Assembly: GCA_030431095.1 (NCBI GenBank)
Contig: JAUIJU010000005.1
Coordinates: 43,876 to 107,875 of the forward strand
DNA: 64,000 bases
Direction of reading: 5' to 3'
DNA from: Gammaproteobacteria bacterium
Lineage (GTDB): Bacteria; Pseudomonadota; Gammaproteobacteria; Xanthomonadales; SZUA-36
How positions within the stretch are numbered: position 1 is the stretch's first letter; every line of letters starts with the position of its first letter. Shown in pieces: positions 1 through 8,712 of this stretch. The notes under the pieces are model-generated. The model saw only the letters and a program-made list of their open reading frames with translations. It had not been told where the DNA came from and searched no databases. Position numbers and translations under genes: made by a program.

Positions 1-579
1 GAAGTGCATGCCGTAGGCGCGTTTGCCGCGCTCGGGTTCCTGCAGGAGGTTGGCGCCCATCAGATAGGCATTCAGCGCTTCGCGCGCCTGGCCGGCCGAT
101 TCATGCTCCATGCCCAGCAGGTAGTGGAAGTACCAGGGGTAGGGCGTGTCTTCCACGTCCGCGATCAGGCGGCAACGTTGCAGCACGCGACCAACCGCCG
201 GGTCTTGGAGGTCCGCCAGGTCAGGTCCGCCGGTGTCAGCCAGGTGCGCCTGGTAGTGTGCGATCAGTGTTTGCCCATAAGGCACGTTCGCCGCGTCGCC
301 GTAAGCGCGACTCTGCGCGAAGGCGAGACTGCCGCTGCAGTTTTTTCCCTGCTGAAACTCACTGGCCGCCAGGTAGAGCCATGGCAGGTACGAGGTATCG
401 GCCTCGGGGACAGGCGCCAGACTGATCGCCTTTTCGAAGGAAACGGTCGCAGCGCGGTAGTCGCCGGCGTGAAACTGCTCGGTCCCCGCTTCGTATAGGG
501 CGCGTTCGGGGGACTGGGCGAAAACGGTGGTGGACGCCGCCAGGAAACTGGCCAGGATAAACATCTTGTGGGCTGGCAT
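1..579 (-). CDS. Secreted TPR-like protein, C-terminus cut by window edge
   Basis: The frame is open from an ATG at 579 to base 1 (193 residues), so the 3' end lies outside the window. The start is preceded by AAGGAG at a good distance. The product begins with a signal peptide (MPAHKMFILASFLAASTTVFA, cleaved before QSPER). It then shows alternating helical motifs typical of tetratricopeptide repeats: a GDYRAATVSFEKAI helix pair near residue 35 and an EHESAGQAREALNAYL pair near residue 160. It is probably a periplasmic scaffold or sel1/TPR adaptor. No enzymatic motif is visible in the part present and no partner gene is in view. Confidence 0.72.
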   Translation of the reverse strand, partial: MPAHKMFILASFLAASTTVFAQSPERALYEAGTEQFHAGDYRAATVSFEKAISLAPVPEADTSYLPWLYLAASEFQQGKNCSGSLAFAQSRAYGDAANVPYGQTLIAHYQAHLADTGGPDLADLQDPAVGRVLQRCRLIADVEDTPYPWYFHYLLGMEHESAGQAREALNAYLMGANLLQEPERGKRAYGMHF

Positions 580-705
580 CGTCTACTCCTTTAGATCGAT
601 ACACACCAAAGATAGCACATTAACCTTCAGTACGGAACTCATTGACCGGCGGGCGATTTTGCCCATGTGTCGCGTGTTCGGTCAGTCGGGGCGCCGGCGA
701 CTCCC

Positions 706-711
706 TATAAT
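706..711 (+). promoter_or_regulatory. Consensus -10 box upstream of the DUF4124 gene
   Basis: A perfect TATAAT lies 36 bases before the chosen ATG at 747. No convincing -35 is seen at 16-18 bases upstream, so this is a tentative promoter. A start site near 718 would leave about 29 untranslated bases and fits the ATG at 747 better than the in-frame ATG at 732. Confidence 0.35.
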
Positions 712-746
712 GGGGTCAGGTCGCGAACCCGATGTGCCTCGAGTCC

Positions 747-1166
747 ATGAGAACCCTGATCATTGCGTTGCTGTTCACGGCGCCCGCCGTCCAGGCTCAG
801 ATTTATCACTGTGACACGCCGCAAGGGCGGGTCTATGCGGACGCGCCGTGTGGCGAAGAGGCCCGCGTGATCGAACTCGCAGCGCAGAGTTCGGGGATCT
901 CCATGGGGCCGCCCCAAGCGGTACGCGATGACCTGGCGAAAAAGCGCGAGCAGCGCGCCGTGGAGCGCCAGGCGCGTCGCGAGGCGCAGGCGAATCGGCC
1001 CGAGGTGGCGCCGCAGCCGGTGGCCGTGGCCGAGCCGCCGGTGTCCTATCCCGTGGTCTGGCCGCGCCGCCATCGGCCACACAGGCCGCGACCGCCGGAT
1101 CGACCGTCCCGTCCACCGCCGGAAACCGGCTCGAGCGGCAATGTCCTGCGGCCGCGTGGCCAGTAG
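747..1166 (+). CDS. DUF4124-like secreted protein
   Basis: A 139-residue exported protein. The ATG at 747 was preferred over an in-frame ATG at 732 because it begins directly with a signal peptide (MRTLIIALLFTAPAVQA). The mature N-terminus reads QIYHCDTPQGRVYADAPCGEEA, split here as QIYHCDTPQG and RVYADAPCGEEA, which is the short DUF4124 pattern with two cysteines that may form a disulfide. It is followed by a charged helix rich in Arg/Glu (residues 55-85) and a Pro/Arg-rich tail, probably disordered. The family is common in gammaproteobacteria and its function is unknown. It is convergent with the oxidoreductase at 1188. Confidence 0.7.
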   Translation: MRTLIIALLFTAPAVQAQIYHCDTPQGRVYADAPCGEEARVIELAAQSSGISMGPPQAVRDDLAKKREQRAVERQARREAQANRPEVAPQPVAVAEPPVSYPVVWPRRHRPHRPRPPDRPSRPPPETGSSGNVLRPRGQ

Positions 1167-1187
1167 CCTGGCCCCGCCAGGAGTGAA

Positions 1188-2600
1188 TCAAATGGCCGGC
1201 CCCGGCCGGATTTCCGAACCGTCGGAAAAGCGCGAAAAGCGAAACCGGCGCAGGTCGTACCCCGCGGCTTTACCGGCCACCATCCGCGCCATGATCCGTC
1301 CGGCGCCGGGCCCGATACCGAACCCGTGACCGCTGAACCCGGTCGCCACGAACAGTCCGGAACGGTCCGGAACGGCGTCCATAACCGGCACGACGTCGGG
1401 CGTGGCATCGATCATCCCGGCCCAGGTCTGGGCGAGGGGAACCTCCGCCATTGCCGGCAGCCGGGTTCGTAACAGGTGGCGGATGTCCTCCAACACCCTG
1501 GGTGAGGGTGCCGGATTCAGCACCCGGTGGCGCTCGAACGGGCTGGTGTCGTCCGCGCTCCAACGGCGCCGCAACGCCGGCGCCTGCGTCGGGTCCGCGC
1601 CCAGTCGCAGAGTGGTTTCACCGCCCATGCGGCGAGCCGGCCCGAATGCCCGGTAATAGCGGAAGCTGTTGGCGCCCAGCAGGTGTTCCACGCGCTCGCA
1701 GGTAACGGTGTAACCTCCGTCCTGGCGACGTCTGAGGTAGAGATCGCCGATCCCCGCAGCGCCATCCCAGATGGAGGCGACCGGCGCGGTTCGCGCCACG
1801 GTGGCCTTGACTGCAAGTTGCGGCAGGTCGATGCCCAGGTTTCCCAGGAAGCGGTTGGACCAGGCGCCGGCCGCGCAGACCACGGCGCTGGTTCTGACCG
1901 GCCCCGATTCGGTCAGGACGGCGGACACCGCGCCGGCCGTAGTCTCCAACGTGCGCACGGCGCAGGCCTCGCGCACCCGCCCGCCGCGTGACTGCAGCCC
2001 CCGTGCCACCGTGCGCACGGCAGTGAACGGCTCGCAGCGGGCGTCGCCGGGGGTCAGCATGCCACCCTTCCACCGTCCGACCGCGCCTTTCACGCTGGCG
2101 GCCGCTTCCGCCTTGGAGAGCATCCGGGTGTCCAGACCATGTTCCCGCGCAATCGGCATCCAGGCCTCGAATTCCGCGAGCGCTTCGTCGGACTCGGCCA
2201 GCCCGAGAATGCCGCCACGGTGAAAACCGATCCCCGCGCCCAGTTCCACCGACAGGTGTTCCCAGCAGTCGATGCTGTCCCTCGCGATTGGCACTTCGTC
2301 GGCGTCGCGCCAGGTGGTGCGCACCCAACCCCAGTTGCGCGACGACTGTTCTCCGGCAATTCGGCCCTTGTCCAGCACAAGCACCGAAAAGCCGAGTTCA
2401 CGCAGATACCAGGCAGTGCTGACGCCGATCACCCCGCCGCCGATCACAACGCAGTCGGCACTGGCAGGCAGCGGGTCGTTGAACTCGATGGGCGATTGGT
2501 CGTGAAAGGGAAATTCCACTGGCGGATGTCCGGTCGGGCCTTGGCGCAGTGTACCCGAGACCCCGTCGACCGGACCGACTCCCGAGCCGGGCGAATGCAC
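1188..2600 (-). CDS. FAD-dependent oxidoreductase, DAO family
   Basis: A DadA/glycine oxidase-like flavoenzyme of up to 470 residues that would oxidise an amine or amino acid. The dinucleotide-binding motif CVVIGGGVIGVSTAWYL lies near residue 50, and the substrate side has the family's NWGWVR and late GFSGHGFGIGPGAGR segments, where the C-terminal FAD contact sits. There is no signal peptide, so it should be cytosolic. The start is uncertain: the ATG at 2600 has no visible ribosome binding site, and a GTG at 2519 would remove 27 low-complexity residues and leave a more usual 16-residue lead before the FAD fold. The substrate cannot be told from sequence and no transport or catabolic partner adjoins it. 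Confidence 0.85.
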   Translation of the reverse strand: MHSPGSGVGPVDGVSGTLRQGPTGHPPVEFPFHDQSPIEFNDPLPASADCVVIGGGVIGVSTAWYLRELGFSVLVLDKGRIAGEQSSRNWGWVRTTWRDADEVPIARDSIDCWEHLSVELGAGIGFHRGGILGLAESDEALAEFEAWMPIAREHGLDTRMLSKAEAAASVKGAVGRWKGGMLTPGDARCEPFTAVRTVARGLQSRGGRVREACAVRTLETTAGAVSAVLTESGPVRTSAVVCAAGAWSNRFLGNLGIDLPQLAVKATVARTAPVASIWDGAAGIGDLYLRRRQDGGYTVTCERVEHLLGANSFRYYRAFGPARRMGGETTLRLGADPTQAPALRRRWSADDTSPFERHRVLNPAPSPRVLEDIRHLLRTRLPAMAEVPLAQTWAGMIDATPDVVPVMDAVPDRSGLFVATGFSGHGFGIGPGAGRIMARMVAGKAAGYDLRRFRFSRFSDGSEIRPGPAI

Positions 2601-2808
2601 TGGGCCGACGCCCGCCGGGACCGACGGTGCGGGCCGCCTGGAGGGGTTTCAACTGCCGTCCGATTGTCCATTCATTACAGCGCATGCGGAATTGGGGTAT
2701 TTTTAGGCGGAAGGAAAACGGACCGGCGACGGCACCATCGCGCTGGTCAATTCACGTCCCAACCTGTCGGCTCAGCTGCTCGACGGGTTCGCACAAGGGG
2801 AGCCATGA

Positions 2809-3456
2809 ATGAACGCGTCCACCCGCCGACCCGTCGTCGCCGGCATCACGGCAGGCCTGCTGGCGTTGTCCCTGGCAGCGTGCGAGCCCGCGAACGAACC
2901 GGCCACAATTCCGTCGGAATGCGCCGGGAGTGAGAACCTGCTACAGAATCCAGGTTTCTCCGATGGTGCGAATCCGGCCTTGCCACCCTGGAAAACCGCG
3001 CAGCATGCCGGGCCGGCTTCGTTCAACACCCGGGTGGAGGATGGCGTGGTCACCATCGAGCGCCACGGCGGGGAACCGTGGTACACCATCAGCCAGTTGC
3101 CGCCCGTGGAGGGCATCCAGGGCCATGACCTGTGGTTCCAGGTCGACCTGAAACTCAACCTGCACGGCAGCGACTGGGCGTATCCCTCGATGCCGCCCGG
3201 CGGTGGGCTGATCGTGGCCATCTGGGGCCCGACCATTCCCGTGGTCGGAGGCAGCCGGCAGGTCTTTTCCAGTGTCATCGAGAACGAACCGAGCCTGGGC
3301 CAGGTGGACTGGTTCACCGCGTCGCTGCGGTTGCGTGTTCCGGACGACGCCTCGCGGCTTTCGGTGGGTGTCATGCAGCGCGCCGCGGGCAGCCTGTCGT
3401 TACGCGACCCCTTGTTGCTCGATTGCGGCCCGTCAGCCGTCGACGAGGCGCCTTGA
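2809..3456 (+). CDS. Lipoprotein with carbohydrate-binding-like beta domain
   Basis: 215 residues starting at an ATG with GGGGAG upstream; an out-of-frame ATG four bases earlier was ignored. The signal peptide ends in the lipobox LAAC (Cys25), so it is predicted to be a lipoprotein. After the linker, ENLLQNPGFSDGA resembles the entry strand of CBM4/9-type jelly-roll domains, and the rest is beta-rich (WYTISQLPP, LWFQVDLKLNL, VDWFTASLRLRV). A sugar-binding or structural role on the envelope is inferred only from that resemblance. It ends 37 bases before the methyltransferase start on the same strand and may be co-transcribed with it. Confidence 0.68.
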   Translation: MNASTRRPVVAGITAGLLALSLAACEPANEPATIPSECAGSENLLQNPGFSDGANPALPPWKTAQHAGPASFNTRVEDGVVTIERHGGEPWYTISQLPPVEGIQGHDLWFQVDLKLNLHGSDWAYPSMPPGGGLIVAIWGPTIPVVGGSRQVFSSVIENEPSLGQVDWFTASLRLRVPDDASRLSVGVMQRAAGSLSLRDPLLLDCGPSAVDEAP

Positions 3457-3493
3457 GCGGTCGCGCGCTCCCGCGCCCCGGGAAGACGCCGCG

Positions 3494-4780
3494 GTGAGTG
3501 AACTGAACCCCTACGACGAGCTGCCCTACGCGGCGATGCCGATCGCCTGGACGGCGCCGGAGTCGCTGGCGACCACCAGCCTCCTGCATGGCGGACCGCG
3601 CATCGATGCCACGCGTTGCCGCGTGCTGGAACTGGGTTGCGCCAATGGCGCCAACCTGCTGCCCATGGCCTGGTACCGGCCGGGCTGCCACTTTACCGGC
3701 GTCGATTATTCCGCGGTGCAGGTACGGCAGGCCCACCAGTACCGGGACCAGCTGGGTTTGGAAAATCTCGAGTTCATGCAGGCGGATTTCAAACAGGCTC
3801 GCCGCTCACTGGCCGAAAAATACGACATCATCATGGCCCATGGCGTGCTGTCCTGGGTGAATGACACGGCCAGGGACGATCTGCTGGCCGCCTGCGAGGA
3901 ACTCCTGTCGCCCGGCGGGCTGATCTACCTCAACTACAACGCCCTGCCAGGATGGAAAGTTCGCGGCATGGTGCGGGATTTCCTGATGCAGCAGACCGCG
4001 GGCATCGATGACCTGTTGTTGCGCTCACAGCGGTGCCGCGAGTTGTCCGCGTCAATGGTCGAACCGCTGGGATCGGGGGAACATCCGTACACCCAACTGC
4101 TGGAGCGCGAATTCCGCTTGGTCACCAACTGTGCGCCGGCCTATATCGCGCACGAGTACCTGTCTCCGGAAAACCGTCCCTACTGGCGCAGCGAATTTTC
4201 CCGGCTGGTGGCGGGTTTCGGCCTGGAGGTGCTGGCTGAGGCGGAGTCCAACGGCCTGGCCGAGCGCATCATCGAGGAACTGAGCGAGTCGCTGCGCGCG
4301 CACCCCCTGTTGCAGGACGCGCCGGGCGACGCGGCTGATCTGTTGTGCTACAGCCAGATGCACTGTCCAGTGCTGGCACGGGCCCCGGTCGAGCGCCGCC
4401 CTTGCGACGACGGGGAGTTCGCCGGCCTCTGGGCCAGCGCCGACGTGCACTGCGTGGCCACGGGGGGTCGGGATATGACGTTTCGACACGCCGACGGGCG
4501 GGAGATCCAGACGCAGGATCCACGCGTCGCCGACCTGTTGCAGCGACTGGCGGCGCGGTGGCCGCACGCCGAACCGCTGTCTGCCTGCATCGAGGACGTG
4601 GCGGCCGTTCGCGAAGACCTGGAAATGCTTTACCGACAGGAATTGCTGGTGTTGCGATGCGCCGAGCCGATCGCCCGGCCCGCCGACGCGCTGCATCGGC
4701 TGGAGCGCGGCCTGTACGGCGCGGTTACGTCACCCTGGCATACGCTGTCGGAGGCGAAGGCGACGGACCCGCCGGCCTAG
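3494..4780 (+). CDS. Class I SAM methyltransferase with C-terminal regulatory domain
   Basis: 428 residues from a GTG at 3494; longer in-frame starts run through the upstream lipoprotein gene and were rejected. Residues 44-53 (VLELGCANGA) are SAM motif I, followed by FTGVDYS (motif II acidic residue) and FMQADF. YLNYNALPGW marks the join to the methyltransferase regulatory domain (PF10119-like), and the C-terminal third is a helical domain seen in this group. It probably methylates a protein or small molecule in the cytosol; the substrate is unknown. Its last four bases overlap the end of the convergent serine hydrolase gene. Confidence 0.82.
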   Translation: MSELNPYDELPYAAMPIAWTAPESLATTSLLHGGPRIDATRCRVLELGCANGANLLPMAWYRPGCHFTGVDYSAVQVRQAHQYRDQLGLENLEFMQADFKQARRSLAEKYDIIMAHGVLSWVNDTARDDLLAACEELLSPGGLIYLNYNALPGWKVRGMVRDFLMQQTAGIDDLLLRSQRCRELSASMVEPLGSGEHPYTQLLEREFRLVTNCAPAYIAHEYLSPENRPYWRSEFSRLVAGFGLEVLAEAESNGLAERIIEELSESLRAHPLLQDAPGDAADLLCYSQMHCPVLARAPVERRPCDDGEFAGLWASADVHCVATGGRDMTFRHADGREIQTQDPRVADLLQRLAARWPHAEPLSACIEDVAAVREDLEMLYRQELLVLRCAEPIARPADALHRLERGLYGAVTSPWHTLSEAKATDPPA

Positions 4781-6795
4781 GGGCAGGGCGAGTCCATGAA
4801 CTCGGTCAGCCGGTCGAGCGACTGGTTTACGTCAGCGAAGCCGTTGCCGCCGCCGGAAAACCCGGCGAGCCTGGGAGACGAGCAACCGAGGCTGAACAGC
4901 AGTGAGCCATTCGCCAGTCGCTCCACCAGCGCGGGGTCGAAGGCGACGCCGAAATTGCCGCCCACCGGGCGCAGCATGCCCAGGTCGATGCCATCTTCCA
5001 GGTTGGCGCCGGGCAGCTGCGCGACCATCCAGGCCGGCGCGCCCTGGTCGTCGTAGGTAAACCAGTAGACCACCACCGTGCCGCCGGGAAGCACCTCCAC
5101 CACGAAGCCTTCACCGTTGTGCGCCGGGTCGTACCAGAGGCCATTGCGCCAGTCGCCGGCATTGGCGGGATCATCCATCGCGTAGGGTTGCGTGATGCGT
5201 TGCAACTCCATGGCGCCGGATGCGCCATCGACCAGGTAGTCGGCTTTACCGCTGTCGTCGTCGTAAAAGTTCAGCACCAGGGCGCCCACGGTGCGCACCT
5301 CGACGTCGTCGGGGTCGAAGTCCGGCCCGAAGCGGCCGCCGCGTGTGGCAAGCAGGTCACGTACGACCAGGCGATGCCCTTCCATCTGGCCGACCCCGAA
5401 GTACCAGCGCTGTTGCCCCTGGGCGTCGTAGGTGAACCAGTACACGACCGCGGAATCCGGCCCGTTGGCCTGGATAATGAATCCCTCTCCATCATGGGTG
5501 GGGTCGTACCAGGAACCGCTGTGGCGTGGTCCCATGTCCGCCGGTGCGGGCCGTAGCCACTGTGGAAAGAGATCGTGCACCGGCCAGGCGCCAACGGAAT
5601 TTCGCGCCTGGGCCATGAACTGATCGATGCCGGCGGCGTAGTCGGTATTGAAGCTTTCGTCCCGGCGGTTGAACGCCACGGCGTAGTTCCAGCCATCACG
5701 AATGCGCACCACGTAGGACGATGTGCTGGGCAGGCTGCCGGCATGCCAGGTGTTGTATCCGGTGTTGCCGTAGCTGCGCACGGCCCAGCCGCTGCCGTAG
5801 TAGTACTCTCCCGTGGTGTAGGGTCCTTGCCAGTTTTCCGGCAGGCCGAACATTTCGGCCAGCGAGGCGCCATCCAGTGGCGCGTCTTCGGCTTGCGGGT
5901 CGTCCAGCAGGGACAGCCAGCGTACCGCTTCGATCATGGACAGGGACCAGCCGCCGGCAGCGGCCACATTCTCGTAGTTGAGCGCTCCATACTCCAGCGG
6001 CGCAGGCACGAAGGCGTTGCTCATGACGGTATTGGCAGTGAACCCGGACTCATACAGCGGGTCCCCGGCAAAGGCCCGGTGCTTCTGGGTCCTCGACAGG
6101 CGCGCGTCATAGATGCCCATCGCGTTGAACACGGTGTCGGCGTAGGCCCCGTAGGGAAGGCCACTGGCGGCTTCCAGCACACGGCCGGCGAGCATGTAGC
6201 CATAGTTGGAGTAGGCATAGGTGGTGCCCGGTTCGAACAACAGGCTGCGGCCGCTCATGAAGCGCTGGATGTCGGGTTTGCGGATCGGCAGGTCGATGTC
6301 CAGCGAATCGGCAATGGTGCGGTCATGGAACATGGGGTCGAAACCGATGTCCTGCGGCGCACCGAAGCCGGCCAGGTGTTCCAGCAATTGCCGAACGGTG
6401 ACGCTGCCCAGTCGCGCGTCAGGCAGCTGGCCGGGGGGCGGTGTGAAGTCGAGAAAGTCCGCCGCCGGCTGCGCGATGGAGAAGTCCGAGTTCTGCTGCA
6501 GGTGATGCAGCAGCGTCGAAGTGATCGGCTTGCTCACGCTGGCCACGCGAAACCGCGAGCGGTTGTTCACTGGCTGTCCGGAATCGTTGCTGTAGGCGCG
6601 GGCCAGAACCAGGCGACCCTGCCAGGTCATCGCCAGCTGGCCGTCGGGAATGTCGTTGTCCACCATGAACGTCATCATGGCCTGGTCAAAGGCCGCCAGT
6701 CCGGGCACTTCCTGCCCATCGGTGACTTCGGCGCCCACGGCCCAAACCGGAAGCAGCAACAGGAGCAGTGACAGACGGCGATGCAGTGATTTCAT
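4777..6795 (-). CDS. Exported beta-lactamase-fold serine hydrolase with duplicated C-terminal module
   Basis: 672 residues. A signal peptide (cut near VWAVGA) leads into a PF00144 serine hydrolase domain (about 35-400). The catalytic SxxK is S86-V-S-K89, the YxN is Y195-S-N, and a HxG-like HAGSLPS follows near residue 345. After residue 425 come two copies of one beta-rich module: GSWYDPTHDGEGFIIQ with VVYWFTYDAQGQQRWY, and LWYDPAHNGEGFVVE with VVYWFTYDDQGAPAWM. Such modules occur on secreted proteins of Xanthomonadales-type bacteria; their role, perhaps surface or substrate binding, is unknown. Likely esterase, peptidase or amidase, acting outside the cytoplasm. Confidence 0.86.
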   Translation of the reverse strand: MKSLHRRLSLLLLLLPVWAVGAEVTDGQEVPGLAAFDQAMMTFMVDNDIPDGQLAMTWQGRLVLARAYSNDSGQPVNNRSRFRVASVSKPITSTLLHHLQQNSDFSIAQPAADFLDFTPPPGQLPDARLGSVTVRQLLEHLAGFGAPQDIGFDPMFHDRTIADSLDIDLPIRKPDIQRFMSGRSLLFEPGTTYAYSNYGYMLAGRVLEAASGLPYGAYADTVFNAMGIYDARLSRTQKHRAFAGDPLYESGFTANTVMSNAFVPAPLEYGALNYENVAAAGGWSLSMIEAVRWLSLLDDPQAEDAPLDGASLAEMFGLPENWQGPYTTGEYYYGSGWAVRSYGNTGYNTWHAGSLPSTSSYVVRIRDGWNYAVAFNRRDESFNTDYAAGIDQFMAQARNSVGAWPVHDLFPQWLRPAPADMGPRHSGSWYDPTHDGEGFIIQANGPDSAVVYWFTYDAQGQQRWYFGVGQMEGHRLVVRDLLATRGGRFGPDFDPDDVEVRTVGALVLNFYDDDSGKADYLVDGASGAMELQRITQPYAMDDPANAGDWRNGLWYDPAHNGEGFVVEVLPGGTVVVYWFTYDDQGAPAWMVAQLPGANLEDGIDLGMLRPVGGNFGVAFDPALVERLANGSLLFSLGCSSPRLAGFSGGGNGFADVNQSLDRLTEFMDSPCP

Positions 6796-6978
6796 GTCTT
6801 TCCCGGCAGTGAGTGATCGATGCCGGCAATAGTAGCGCAGGCAAGCGCAGAACCCTGCCGCTGGACGTCGAGCGGGGCGAAATGTCGGAGGATGTCACCT
6901 GAAGTCACCCAGGTTTCGGTCGGTGGCGTCCCCGGCCTGTGGCATGATGCCGTCCTGGAGCGACTCATCGGACCCGCC

Positions 6979-7644
6979 ATGCCGTCCAGCCACCCCGACC
7001 GCGAGACCGCGGGCCCGCCTTCGGTTCGGGGCCGCCTGTCGCACTGGCTGGGAGCGTTCGCCGCGGCCGTTCCCTGCATTTACCTTTCCTGGGCCCTCTT
7101 CAGCACCTGGGCCGACCCGATGGCGCGTGACGGCGGCAGTTGGGTCCGGTTCGGTGTCGGCCTGATGGTGCTGGAGTTCGTCCTGCTGCATTCAGGCGCC
7201 TTCATGGCGATGGTGCTGAAACTGGACGCCAATCCCGTCAAGCGTTCGTTGATGCTGCTGGGCATGGCCCTGCTCTACGGGCTGATGGCCTGGGCGTTTT
7301 CCGCGGCGACGGACAGCCCCGCCCTGTTGTGGATTTTTGGCGGCGTGGTGGCCGGACGGCTGCTGACCGGAATCATCGACCGGGAGGCCGGGTTCCAGGC
7401 CTTGATGGCGCGTTCCGGGTTCGGTGTTGGGCTGTACCTGCTGGTCACCATGCTGACCATCTTCGTTCCCGTCCCCGAATGGGGGATCACGTCGTCCGTG
7501 GTTAACGAGGTGTATCCGGATCGCGGCTCCGGGCTGTGGGAAAAGGATCCGGAGCGGGCGGTCGCGGGTGCGGCGGTGTATTTCGGCCTGATGGGGCTGC
7601 TGGAAGTATTTGTCCTCGGCCGCATGGGAAATCCGGCGACCTGA
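6979..7644 (+). CDS. Hypothetical polytopic membrane protein
   Basis: 221 residues from the ATG at 6979, chosen because the in-frame extension to 6820 encodes no recognisable sequence. About five hydrophobic spans are visible (near 20-40, 55-78, 85-108, 112-130, 145-165 and a last one near 195-215). No residue motif assigns it to a family. It converges on the 6-phosphogluconate dehydrogenase gene with a 12-base gap. Confidence 0.65.
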   Translation: MPSSHPDRETAGPPSVRGRLSHWLGAFAAAVPCIYLSWALFSTWADPMARDGGSWVRFGVGLMVLEFVLLHSGAFMAMVLKLDANPVKRSLMLLGMALLYGLMAWAFSAATDSPALLWIFGGVVAGRLLTGIIDREAGFQALMARSGFGVGLYLLVTMLTIFVPVPEWGITSSVVNEVYPDRGSGLWEKDPERAVAGAAVYFGLMGLLEVFVLGRMGNPAT

Positions 7645-7656
7645 CCCCGTTTACCC

Positions 7657-8655
7657 TCAATGGCCGCCGAAGGCATTGCGCATGGCGGACAGGACCTGGC
7701 CGGCGTAGTCGCCTTCCTCGCGTGAAGCGAAGCGGTCAAACACCGCGGCGCTGATCACGTGCAGGGGGACGCCGGCGCGGATCGCGGTTTCCACCGTCCA
7801 GCGGCCCTCACCGGAGTCGGCCACGCGGGTGTCGTGGCCCTCGAGGCCCGGATTGCCGCGAAGTGACTGCGCCGTCAGGTCGAGCAGCCACGACCCGATC
7901 ACGCTGCCCCGGCGCCACAGTTCGGCAATTCGATCGACTTCCAGGTCGTACTGAAAATGCTCCGGGTGGTCCAGGGGCGCGGTCTCGGCGTTCTTCTCAC
8001 GACCCTGGTGCCCGATGTCGGCATGACGCAGCAGGTTGAAGCCTTCGGCGTACGCCGCCATCACGCCGTACTCGATGCCGTTGTGCACCATCTTGACGAA
8101 ATGACCGGCACCGGGCGGGCCGCAGTGCAACCAGCCCCGCTCCTCCGGGGTGCTGTCACCTTCGCGGCCCGGCGTTCGCGGCGCTGCCGCCACACCGGGG
8201 GCCAGCGCCTCCAATGCGGGGGAGAGCCGGCCGATGGCGTCGGCTGTGCCCCCGGCCATCAGGCAATAGCCCCGTTGCGCACCCCAGACGCCGCCGGATA
8301 CGCCGCAGTCCACGTAGTCGATTCCGCGACCGGTGAGTGACGCGGCCCGCCGAATGTCGTCGTGGTAGTGCGAGTTGCCGCCGTCCACCAGCAGGTCGCC
8401 GGACGCCAGCAGCGGCGCCAGTTCATCGATCACGCCATCGACCAGGGCCGCGGGCACCATCAGCCACAGGGCACGTGGCGGCTCCAGCGCCTCCACCAGT
8501 GCCGCCGGGCTGCGCGCACCCGTCGCGCCGGCCGACTCCAGCGAGGCGACCGCCTCGTGATCGATGTCGTAGGCGACCACGTCGTGGCCAGCGTCCATCA
8601 GGCGGCCGGCCATGCTGGCGCCCATGCGCCCCAGGCCAATCATTCCCAATTGCAT
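7657..8655 (-). CDS. gnd: 6-phosphogluconate dehydrogenase, short NAD-type
   Basis: 332 residues, the length of the short (GndA/YqeC-like) class rather than the 470-residue form. Catalyses oxidative decarboxylation of 6-phosphogluconate to ribulose 5-phosphate. GLGRMG at 7-12 binds the nucleotide, and the acidic AYDID after the second strand suggests NAD rather than NADP. VDCGVSGGVWGAQRG and GHFVKMVHNGIEYG are the substrate and catalytic segments with the conserved Lys and Asn. An AGGAGGAAG ribosome binding site fixes the ATG at 8655. There is a 57-base gap from the large membrane protein gene upstream. Confidence 0.94.
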   Translation of the reverse strand: MQLGMIGLGRMGASMAGRLMDAGHDVVAYDIDHEAVASLESAGATGARSPAALVEALEPPRALWLMVPAALVDGVIDELAPLLASGDLLVDGGNSHYHDDIRRAASLTGRGIDYVDCGVSGGVWGAQRGYCLMAGGTADAIGRLSPALEALAPGVAAAPRTPGREGDSTPEERGWLHCGPPGAGHFVKMVHNGIEYGVMAAYAEGFNLLRHADIGHQGREKNAETAPLDHPEHFQYDLEVDRIAELWRRGSVIGSWLLDLTAQSLRGNPGLEGHDTRVADSGEGRWTVETAIRAGVPLHVISAAVFDRFASREEGDYAGQVLSAMRNAFGGH

Positions 8656-8712
8656 CGTTCTTCCTCCTCGATCGCGTCAATCCAACCGCATGCCACGGTC
8701 CACCAGCATGCG

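Noticed and set aside
712..7650. GGGGTCAGGTCGC shared by 712-724 and, inverted, 7637-7649
   Set aside because: A 13-base match is expected by chance many times in 64 kb of GC-rich sequence and the flanks do not extend.
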